A stretch of DNA of 64,000 nucleotides from Chromatiales bacterium. Its GTDB lineage: Bacteria; Pseudomonadota; Gammaproteobacteria; UBA6429; Thiohalophilaceae. A program made the position numbers and the translations under genes. The stretch spans positions 62,001 to 126,000 of the forward strand of contig JALVOC010000089.1 of assembly GCA_027032075.1 (NCBI GenBank). Reading direction: 5' to 3'. The notes under the pieces were generated by a model. The model worked only from the letters and a program-made list of their open reading frames with translations. It did not search any database and was not told the DNA's origin. This document shows positions 57,411 to 64,000 of this stretch, piece after piece. Position 1 is the stretch's first letter. Every line of letters starts with the position of its first letter.

Positions 57411-58880
57411 ATGCCTCAGGTCATTAATACCAACATCATGTCGCTGAACTCCCAGCGTAACCTGAATTCATCTCAGGAAGCGTTGCAGGTGTCCTTGCAG
57501 AGACTGTCATCCGGTTTGCGGATCAACAGTGCCAAGGACGATGCTGCGGGTTTAGCAATTTCTGAACGTTTTACCTCCCAGATCCGCGGGCTCAACCAGG
57601 CGGTGCGAAATGCCAATGACGGCATCTCCCTGGCGCAGACAGCCGAGGGCGCGCTGGCGGAAGGTGGAAACATTCTGCAACGTATCCGTGAACTGGCAGT
57701 GCAGTCCGCCAATGCCACCAACTCGGCATCGGATCGTCAGGCACTGCAGGCCGAAGTCGGCCAGCTGGTTTCCGAACTGGATCGTATCGCCACCGCCACT
57801 GAGTTCAACGGCCAGAAACTGCTGGACGGAACATTCGGTGCGGCCGTGTTCCAGGTGGGTGCCAACGCCAACCAGACGATCCAGACCACTACCGGTAATT
57901 TCCGTACCTCACAGTATGGTAACTACCGTATCAATGGTGTGGCGACCACCGGCACGACCGATTACCGTATGGCCGGAGAGGAACTGACGGTATCCGGTTC
58001 CTTGGGTAGTGAAACCTTCACGGTGGAACCGGGCGACAGCGCCAAGAGCATCGCCGAGGCAGTGACTTCCAAGAGCAATGAAACCGGCGTCAAGGCTTTT
58101 GCCCTGACCGAACAGAAAATCACTTTCAGTGAGGCCGGTGCCTATGTGCTGAACATCAAGTCCGAAAACGAAACAGCACAGCAGATCTCCTTTACCATCA
58201 GTGATATTGAAGGTAATGATGGCTTGTCCGGTGCGGTAACCGCCTTCAACGATGTCGCCTCAAAAACCGGGGTAACCGCGCGTGTCAGTGATGACGGAAG
58301 CGGTGTGATATTGATGAACAGCGTCGGCGAAAACATCATGCTGGCCGAAGTGGACAACAGCACCAACTCCGGTAGTATCACTGTGGGTGAGGCTGTTATT
58401 CCCGCGGGTGCCGAAGGTGCTGGCGGCAATCCGGATGAAGGTGAAGGGAACAGCGGTGCGGTTGCCATTATCACCGGTCAGGTTATTTTCGACTCGGACA
58501 AATCCTTCAGTGTTGCCGGTAATGCCGGACAGACCGTCAGCCAGGCAAGTGTGGCTTCTGAATTGAATTCAGTGGCCAACCTCGACATCAGTTCAGTAGA
58601 GGGTGCCAATCTGGCGCTGGTTACGGTGGATTCGGCTCTTGCCACGGTTAGTGGTCAACGTGCAAAGTTTGGTGCAATTCAAAGCCGCTTTGGTTCGACG
58701 ATTGCCAACCTTTCCACCAATGCCGAGAACCTCACCGCTGCACGTTCACGTATCCGTGATGCTGACTTCGCACAGGAAACAGCCGAACTGACACGTGCAC
58801 AAATTCTGCAGCAGGCAGGTACTGCGATGTTGGCACAGGCTAATGTAGCGCCGCAAAACGTCCTGAGCTTGTTACAGTAA
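57411..58880 (+). CDS. fliC: FliC flagellin
   Basis: A 489-residue flagellin. The N-terminal D0-D1 region ([74 protein letters not shown]) and the C-terminal D0 ([51 protein letters not shown]) are complete. [28 protein letters not shown] contains the conserved TLR5-contact helix. The middle, residues about 165-400, is the variable filament surface, with a glycine-glutamate stretch near 345. AACAGGAGAG precedes the ATG. Only one flagellin gene is seen. Confidence 0.97.
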   Translation: MPQVINTNIMSLNSQRNLNSSQEALQVSLQRLSSGLRINSAKDDAAGLAISERFTSQIRGLNQAVRNANDGISLAQTAEGALAEGGNILQRIRELAVQSANATNSASDRQALQAEVGQLVSELDRIATATEFNGQKLLDGTFGAAVFQVGANANQTIQTTTGNFRTSQYGNYRINGVATTGTTDYRMAGEELTVSGSLGSETFTVEPGDSAKSIAEAVTSKSNETGVKAFALTEQKITFSEAGAYVLNIKSENETAQQISFTISDIEGNDGLSGAVTAFNDVASKTGVTARVSDDGSGVILMNSVGENIMLAEVDNSTNSGSITVGEAVIPAGAEGAGGNPDEGEGNSGAVAIITGQVIFDSDKSFSVAGNAGQTVSQASVASELNSVANLDISSVEGANLALVTVDSALATVSGQRAKFGAIQSRFGSTIANLSTNAENLTAARSRIRDADFAQETAELTRAQILQQAGTAMLAQANVAPQNVLSLLQ

Positions 58881-58952
58881 GCTGTATATGTAACCAGGGA
58901 GAGCTCGGTTAACTGATGAGTTCTCTTCAATTACAGCAAACGAGGTGACGTT

Positions 58953-59351
58953 ATGGCAACACATTCAATAGCCAGTGTGGCATTACAGGTGCGTTCTGCA
59001 GAAGTGCGCAGCACCAGTGATCCCTCGGCGAATGTTGCCGAAGGGCGGCAAACCGTTGCCGTCGCAACTGTAGAGACGCAAACGCAGGCCCGTGATTTTG
59101 AGGTCACGCAGGAAGCGCTGGAAGAAGCGGTTAGCCATCTGAAGGAGTATATACAAAGCCAGCAACGCGACATGGATTTCAGTGTCGATGACAAAACAGG
59201 ACGTTTCGTTGTGCGGGTTATTGATTCACAGACCAAGGAGCTGATACGCCAGATACCTTCCGAGGAAATTCTGGCGATCTCAAGGCATCTGGCGGATTCC
59301 CTCGAAGCTCTGGACGAGCCCAAGGGGTTTCTCATTGAGCTGAAGGCATAG
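58953..59351 (+). CDS. flaG: FlaG family protein
   Basis: A 132-residue FlaG. The C-terminal domain (AVSHLKEYIQSQQRDMDFSVDDKTGRFVVRVIDSQTKELIRQIPSEEILAISRHLADSLE) is the conserved part; the first 60 residues are polar and alanine-rich. FlaG limits filament length in some polar flagellates, by an unclear mechanism. The position between fliC and fliD is the usual one. AACGAGGTGACG precedes the ATG. Confidence 0.93.
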   Translation: MATHSIASVALQVRSAEVRSTSDPSANVAEGRQTVAVATVETQTQARDFEVTQEALEEAVSHLKEYIQSQQRDMDFSVDDKTGRFVVRVIDSQTKELIRQIPSEEILAISRHLADSLEALDEPKGFLIELKA

Positions 59352-59438
59352 GGTGGTATTGAACTTGCATAGTAGCTTGGCAGGTTTCAGCCTTTTCCCC
59401 GGCTGATGTTCAGATACGTGTGAATCAAGAGGTATAGA

Positions 59439-61469
59439 ATGCCTACCATTACATCTGCAGGTGTCGGTTCGGGACTGGATGTGAACGGACTGGTGGAGAA
59501 ACTGGTGGCAGCAGAAGGTGAACCGGTAAGGACACGACTGGACCGCAAGGAAGCGGAACTTCAAGCAGGTCTGACGGCACTGGATACTTTCAAAGGTGCA
59601 GTTTCAGAGTTCCGGAATGCGCTCGGCAGTCTGCGCGAGCCGGATACCTTTGGCAACGTTGAAGTCGTTAGTGACAATGAAGAATTTCTGACCGCAATAG
59701 CGAGTAATGATGCATTACCTGGTGAGTATGAGGTAGAAGTTGTGCAACTTGCGCAAGCACAGAAACTGGCAAGTGATGCATTCGATTCCGATGTTAAACC
59801 ATTGGGAACCGGGATATTAACGATTCAGACAGGCCGTTATGATGCGGCAAACAACCGTTTTTCCTCCAATCCGGATTTCGTTCCCGCCACCATCGAGATA
59901 GGTGAGGCGAACAGCTCATTGCGTGGCATCAGCGAGGCAATCAACAAATCCGCTGCCGGCGTGTATGCCTCGGTAATCAACGATGGTAGCGGCTATCGTC
60001 TGGTATTGTCTTCCGAAAATGAAGGAAACGACAATAGCATCCGCATTCTTGCCAGTGATGATGATGGTAACGATACTGATTTGGCAGGATTATCCAATCT
60101 TGCCTATGATTTAACCGTTGCAGATGGTGCAGGTGCCAATCTTACCGAAACCGTTGCAGCGCAGGATGCCGTTGTCAAGGTGAATGGCTTGAAAGTCAGC
60201 CGCAGCAATAATGAGCTTGACGATGTCATCAGTGGGGTGATTCTGGAATTGCAGCCGGGTGCCGAAGGAACAAAAACATCCGTTTCGGTGTCGCTCAGTA
60301 CCAAATCCGTTATTACTTCAATTGAGAAGTTCGTAGACAGTTATAATTCGTTGGTGGACGTGACTAACGATTTGACCGGTTATAATCCGGAAACGAGGGA
60401 AGCAGGGCCGTTATCGGGAGATGCCTCGGTGCGGGGAGTAAACAATCAAATCCGTCGTATTCTGGCCGGTAATTTTTCTGCGGTGAATTCCACTTATGAT
60501 TCGCTTTTCGGTATCGGGATTGATACCCAGCGTGACGGCAAATTGACCATTGATAATGGCAAGTTACGCAAAGCGGTTGAAGAAAATCTGCAAGATGTCG
60601 TTCAGCTTTTTGCAGTCGCAGGCTCGGCAAGCGACCCCCTCATCAAGTATCGCGGCGCAAGCGAAAACACCCCGGCGGGCGCCTATGATTTGGTGGTTGA
60701 ACAGATGGCGACATCGGGAAAATATGTTGGTAACCGGTTTATACAGGAACCATTTGAACTGGATAGTGAAAGTAACGCTTTTCAGTTGCGGGTGGACGGC
60801 AAGCTGAGTGGCAAAATCAATTTACCGCAAAGAGTGTATCAGGACGCGACAGATCTGGCTGATGCCATGCAGGAAGCGATAAACAATGATCCCCAGTTGG
60901 CAAAGGAGAGGGTCAAGGTAGGGGTAAAAGCAGAGTCCGGGCATATTCTCATACAGTCGGAACGCACAGGTGAGGGTTCAACAGTAGAAATCACCATGGT
61001 GGATCCGGAACTGTCCGCATATAGTGGTTTGTCCGTCGGCAAAGGAATAGCTGGCGAAAACGCGCAGGGATCATTCAATCACCGTAAGGCAGTCGGTAAC
61101 GGGGCTTTTCTCGAAGGTGAGGGAACAGCCGAAGGTTTGCGTGTTGAAATATTGGGTGGCGATGTTGGTGACAGAGGCAAGGTTTATTTTTCCAACGGAA
61201 TAGCCGCCCAACTGGATAAATTAATCGGCAGTTTCGAGGCGGAAGATGGTTTTTTTGAAGCGCGAAAGGAAGGATTAAATGCGCGTATCGATGATGTGAC
61301 CAAACAGCGTGAACAGTTGGCGCGCAAGCTGGAACGTTCGGAAAAACGTTATATGTCGCAATTTACTTCGCTTGATGCCTTGCTTGGAAAAATGCGTTCC
61401 ACCGGTGAATACCTCGATCGCCAATTGTCGGCTTTGCCTGGCGCTCATGTGAACAGGAAAAATGGATAA
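59439..61469 (+). CDS. fliD: FliD filament cap protein
   Basis: A 676-residue FliD, the pentameric cap that folds flagellin at the tip. The front SAGVGSGLDVNGLVEKLVAAEGEPVRTRLDRKEAELQAGLTALDTFKGAVSEFRNAL and the C-terminal LARKLERSEKRYMSQFTSLDALLGKMRSTGEYLDRQLSAL are diagnostic. It is about 200 residues longer than FliD of E. coli or P. aeruginosa and close in size to Vibrio FliD; the additional sequence lies in the central surface part (about 390-560, with repeats of LRVDGKLSG and AYSGLSVGKG type). The next genes are its chaperones. Confidence 0.95.
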   Translation: MPTITSAGVGSGLDVNGLVEKLVAAEGEPVRTRLDRKEAELQAGLTALDTFKGAVSEFRNALGSLREPDTFGNVEVVSDNEEFLTAIASNDALPGEYEVEVVQLAQAQKLASDAFDSDVKPLGTGILTIQTGRYDAANNRFSSNPDFVPATIEIGEANSSLRGISEAINKSAAGVYASVINDGSGYRLVLSSENEGNDNSIRILASDDDGNDTDLAGLSNLAYDLTVADGAGANLTETVAAQDAVVKVNGLKVSRSNNELDDVISGVILELQPGAEGTKTSVSVSLSTKSVITSIEKFVDSYNSLVDVTNDLTGYNPETREAGPLSGDASVRGVNNQIRRILAGNFSAVNSTYDSLFGIGIDTQRDGKLTIDNGKLRKAVEENLQDVVQLFAVAGSASDPLIKYRGASENTPAGAYDLVVEQMATSGKYVGNRFIQEPFELDSESNAFQLRVDGKLSGKINLPQRVYQDATDLADAMQEAINNDPQLAKERVKVGVKAESGHILIQSERTGEGSTVEITMVDPELSAYSGLSVGKGIAGENAQGSFNHRKAVGNGAFLEGEGTAEGLRVEILGGDVGDRGKVYFSNGIAAQLDKLIGSFEAEDGFFEARKEGLNARIDDVTKQREQLARKLERSEKRYMSQFTSLDALLGKMRSTGEYLDRQLSALPGAHVNRKNG

Positions 61470-61509
61470 TTGTAAGATTATTGTTATGCTTGTCTGAAGG
61501 AGTGGTTTA

Positions 61510-61926
61510 ATGAATATGGCAAAATTACACAGTGCAGTGCAGGAATATAACCGCGTAGGCGTAACGAGCAGTGTAGAAGAGGCAAATCCGCACAGGCTGA
61601 TTCAGATGCTGATGAACGGTGCGCTGGAAAAAATCGCCATTGCCAGAGGCTACATGGAAAGGGGGAATATTTCCCAGAAAGGCGGCCATATCAGCTGGGC
61701 GATTTCCATTATCGACGGGCTGCGTGCCAGTCTTGATCTGGAGAACGGCGGTGAAATTGCGCAAAATCTGGATGATCTCTATGATTACATGACGCGGCGT
61801 CTGGCACGGGCAAACATTGAAAACAACCCGGTTTTTCTTGACGAAGTGTCATCCCTGATGCGTTCAATCAAATCCGCCTGGGATGAAGTGCCTGAGAACA
61901 AGGTTGATACCGTTAGCAGGCCGTAA
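61510..61926 (+). CDS. fliS: FliS flagellin export chaperone
   Basis: A 138-residue helical FliS that keeps flagellin unpolymerised in the cytoplasm. EYNRVGVTSSVEEANPHRLIQMLMNGALEKIAIARGYMERGNISQKGGHISWAISIIDGLRASLDLENGGEIAQNLDDLYDYMTRRL is the family signature. The first residues contain the conserved tyrosine in YNR. It follows fliD by 40 bases. Confidence 0.95.
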   Translation: MNMAKLHSAVQEYNRVGVTSSVEEANPHRLIQMLMNGALEKIAIARGYMERGNISQKGGHISWAISIIDGLRASLDLENGGEIAQNLDDLYDYMTRRLARANIENNPVFLDEVSSLMRSIKSAWDEVPENKVDTVSRP

Positions 61927-61944
61927 CAAAAGGTTTTTACGACA

Positions 61945-62265
61945 TTGCATTATATTTCTGCAAAACAGCATGCTGCGAAAATACATCGTTTGAGCCAGCG
62001 TATGCTGGCACTGGCGCAGAAAAGCAACTGGCAGGCCGTTGCCGAACTGGAGGCGGAGCGTCAGCCAGTGATTGCAGATTTGTTTCAGCATCCCGATATA
62101 CAGCAACACCTGGGCGAACTGGCGGAGACGTTGCGTGATGTCATTGAACTCGATCGGCAGTGTATTCTTCTGGGGGAACAGGAACGCACGCAGAAATCGG
62201 AAGAGCTGAAAACCTTGCAACACGGCAAGCGTGCCGTTTTTGCATACCTGGATAACAGTCATTAA
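61945..62265 (+). CDS. fliT: FliT-like flagellar chaperone
   Basis: A 106-residue helical protein starting at TTG, 18 bases after fliS. The pattern IHRLSQRMLALAQKSNWQAVAELEAERQPVIADLF and a C-terminal ELDRQCILLGEQERTQKSEELKTLQHGKRAVFAYL resembles FliT, the FliD chaperone. No ATG is available at the front; an internal ATG would lose the first helix. In gammaproteobacteria with polar flagella this position holds FliT or its equivalent FleP. The exact family is less certain than the neighbours because such short helical proteins diverge quickly. Confidence 0.75.
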   Translation: MHYISAKQHAAKIHRLSQRMLALAQKSNWQAVAELEAERQPVIADLFQHPDIQQHLGELAETLRDVIELDRQCILLGEQERTQKSEELKTLQHGKRAVFAYLDNSH

Positions 62266-62364
62266 TCATTCTGAATGCCTGCTCCGGGTATTTGGCGCCT
62301 TGATTTCTGCCGGATCTTCATCCTGAACAGGGAAAGGCATTGTTAACTGGCAGAATACCCTTAT

Positions 62365-62910
62365 ATGACAGCAGATACCATACAGTTACCGGGAGACGGA
62401 TTGCAGGTGGAAATGTCCCTGCCGCTTCACTGGTCGGTTTTACCGGCCGACGCGACATCTCCCTGTTCCGCTGCCCGTAATCTTACCGCCCTGGAGTTGC
62501 TGGAGGCACAGGAAGATCTGAACGTGTTGCACCACGAGGGGCGTGTCGATCATTCCCAGGAACTGGCGCGTATCGAACACAAACTGGATCTGTTGCTTAA
62601 CCTGGTGGGGGAGTTGATTTTTCAGCAGAGGAATGCGGCCGCCGTTTCGCCACTGTTAATCGGCTTGCACGGCATGGCATGGCCGGAAACCAAAAAGATC
62701 AGCCAAGAGCACACTATCATAATAGAGTTATTCCTTCATCCCCATACCCCCTCCTTGTGCCTGTCAGGCAAAGTGGTCGATACCGTGACAAAAAACACAC
62801 AAACATGGTATGTTATTAAATTCGATGATCCGGGTGACGCGGTGACTGCGCTTTTTGAAAAATGGATATTCCGCCAGCACCGTCGTAGCATTGCAAAAAA
62901 CCGTCAATAG
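62365..62910 (+). CDS. PilZ-like protein of the fliT-fleQ interval
   Basis: A 181-residue protein. The first 60 residues contain an LPLHWSVLPAD segment; the middle (HSQELARIEHKLDLLLNLVGELIFQQRNAAA) is helical, and the last 100 residues (PLLIGLHGMAWPETKKIS, LFLHPHTPSLCLSGKVVDTVTKNTQTWYVIKFDDPGDAV) resemble a PilZ barrel. I cannot find the RxxxR or [DN]xSxxG motifs, so binding of c-di-GMP is doubtful. PilZ-like genes recur between fliT and fleQ in related flagellar loci. AGCAGATACC context precedes the ATG, with no clear ribosome site. Confidence 0.65.
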   Translation: MTADTIQLPGDGLQVEMSLPLHWSVLPADATSPCSAARNLTALELLEAQEDLNVLHHEGRVDHSQELARIEHKLDLLLNLVGELIFQQRNAAAVSPLLIGLHGMAWPETKKISQEHTIIIELFLHPHTPSLCLSGKVVDTVTKNTQTWYVIKFDDPGDAVTALFEKWIFRQHRRSIAKNRQ

Positions 62911-63222
62911 TCCTGGCGCTATCATACATAACCTGAACTGATACGAGGGAGCCGGGCGAAATATGTTTCGGCTTTTCGCGGCCAGAGGTGAATGACCACA
63001 GCTGAAAACCGGACTTTAACCAGCTTTGCGCATAATAATCACGTACTTTGATTGAACATTTATTGTGATTCCTTAATTCAAAATGATAATAGTATGTTTT
63101 TCGTGACAAAATTTTGACATCAATACCTGTGATGACTACTATCGTTGTTGTATTACAAACACCATCACATCAACGAATGTCTCGAAGCAGGAAAGCGTAA
63201 GCGACCTAAGGAGCCGGGTGCA
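62911..63222 (+). other. Intergenic region before fleQ
   Basis: A 312-base AT-rich region without a supported gene. It contains the fleQ promoter at 63114-63142. Before that (about 62985-63110) nothing convincing is seen. Confidence 0.6.
63114..63142 (+). promoter_or_regulatory. Sigma-70 promoter of fleQ
   Basis: TTGACA, a 17-base spacer and TACTAT form a near-consensus sigma-70 promoter about 80 bases before the fleQ start. This fits fleQ being the top of the flagellar hierarchy, independent of sigma-54 and sigma-28. Confidence 0.85.
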
Positions 63223-64000
63223 ATGTTTGCAGCAGAATTTATAACCGAAGCTGATATGGACAATCCTTTACCAAATAAACGTATTTTACTTGTTGATAAC
63301 AACAGCAGACGCCTTGATGATTTAAAGCTGATATTGAATTTTATTGACTATGGAGATGTCCAGACGGTTGCGTATGGCCAATGGCAGCAGAAGATCGAAA
63401 AAGGGGAAAGTCTGGATCTTGTTATTGTCGGCTATCTCGACAGCGATGAATCGACACTGGAAGAGGTCAGGGCCTTGCGCGAATTTATTTCGGAAGCCAC
63501 GCCCGTTCTGACGATCAAAGAGCATAACCAGGAACATGCCTTGTCTCCCATTCTGGCGCGATTAGTGTCCGGATTCATAGAATACCCGGTCAAATACCGG
63601 CAATTCCAGCATGCCTTGCATCAGGCGGAGATTTACCACCGCATGGCCGTACAGCCCGGCAGCGGTACCCAGACACTGTTTCGCAGCCTGGTTGGAAACA
63701 GTCCAGGTATCTGCATGGTGCGAAAACTCATTGAACAGGTATCGAACAGTGATGCCAATGTCCTGATCCTTGGGGAATCCGGCACAGGGAAGGAAGTGGT
63801 TGCCCGTAATCTGCATTACAACTCAAGCCGGCGTGACAAGCCTTTTGTACCAGTGAACTGCGGAGCCATTCCACCTGATCTGCTGGAGAGCGAATTGTTT
63901 GGACATGAAAAGGGCGCCTTCACCGGTGCGATAAGTTCGCGGCAGGGCCGTTTTGAAATGGCCAATGGGGGCACCCTGTTTCTCGATGAAATCGGCGATA
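63223..64000 (+). CDS. fleQ: FleQ flagellar master regulator, partial at right edge
   Basis: The first 259 residues of a sigma-54-dependent activator; the window cuts the gene. The N-terminal receiver-like domain ([21 protein letters not shown] to about residue 135) lacks the phosphorylatable aspartate: the segment where it belongs reads DLVIVGYLD. The AAA+ domain begins near residue 165 with Walker A GESGTGKE (184-191) and the sigma-54 contact loop GAFTGA (231-236). FleQ activates flagellar sigma-54 genes and in Pseudomonas is controlled by c-di-GMP and FleN. AAGGAG precedes the ATG at 63223. The name rests on the domain layout and the position after fliT. Confidence 0.92.
   Translation, partial: MFAAEFITEADMDNPLPNKRILLVDNNSRRLDDLKLILNFIDYGDVQTVAYGQWQQKIEKGESLDLVIVGYLDSDESTLEEVRALREFISEATPVLTIKEHNQEHALSPILARLVSGFIEYPVKYRQFQHALHQAEIYHRMAVQPGSGTQTLFRSLVGNSPGICMVRKLIEQVSNSDANVLILGESGTGKEVVARNLHYNSSRRDKPFVPVNCGAIPPDLLESELFGHEKGAFTGAISSRQGRFEMANGGTLFLDEIGD

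Noticed and set aside
1-64000. CRISPR arrays, insertion sequences and rRNA genes
   Set aside because: I saw no regular spaced repeats, no transposase sequence and no rRNA signatures anywhere in the window.

Overview
The window is a gammaproteobacterial chromosome segment. A Mu-like prophage occupies roughly the first 23.3 kb. The rest is host DNA: a lipid and partner-switching cluster, then a polar-type flagellar and chemotaxis locus. The flagellar order (flgA-flgM-flgN opposite cheV-cheR, then flgBCDEFGHIJKL, fliC, flaG, fliD, fliS, fliT, a PilZ-like gene, fleQ) and the visible sigma-54 and sigma-28 promoters are the arrangement of Pseudomonas, Vibrio and Chromatiales-type gammaproteobacteria. 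I cannot name the genus from sequence alone.

Positions 1-23,330 (prophage). The genes follow Mu morphogenesis order: terminase large subunit (cut by the left edge), portal gp29, a gpF-like head protein with a nuclease-toxin-like tail domain, gpG, protease gpI with nested scaffold, decoration protein, major capsid protein, gp36, gp37, gp38, sheath, tube, a frameshifted tail chaperone (GGGAAAG slippery site), tape measure, gpN, gpP, gp45, gp46, gp47, gp48, tail fibre, fibre assembly protein and a Dam-type methylase. Cargo genes interrupt this order: an island at 4,275-6,714 (small membrane peptide, minus-strand mini-genes with their own terminators, an XRE/ImmA pair with a palindromic operator over its promoter), a secreted protein on the minus strand at 14,821, and two overlapping antisense small ORFs at 16,440-16,647. 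The right edge is the 3' half of a tRNA-Arg(ACG) gene, which suggests site-specific integration at a tRNA rather than Mu-type random transposition. Integrase, repressor, replication and lysis genes would lie left of the window.

Positions 23,331-36,321 (host). The tRNA terminator is followed by a DUF6933-type gene, about 850 bases with no supported gene, a four-gene YbhGFSR-type ABC exporter operon, a patatin-like phospholipase, a decayed small gene, glycogen phosphorylase, a PilZ protein, a host-attachment family protein and a membrane acyltransferase-like protein.

Positions 36,322-42,068. A tightly packed cluster joins an HDOD-SpoIIE phosphatase, an RsbW-like kinase and a STAS antagonist to an MlaE/MlaF/MlaD/PqiC-type phospholipid transport operon. 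The STAS gene overlaps the permease gene and stands where MlaB stands in the Mla complex, so phosphorylation may control a lipid transporter. A sigma-28-like promoter lies just upstream, which would tie the cluster to the flagellar regulon. This is the most interesting candidate system in the window.

Positions 42,141-64,000. A tRNA-Arg(CCU) gene precedes the flagellar locus. FleQ (cut by the right edge, behind a near-consensus sigma-70 promoter) would activate sigma-54 promoters seen before flgA and flgB. FliA (sigma-28), held back by FlgM, would use promoters seen before flgM, cheV and fliC.
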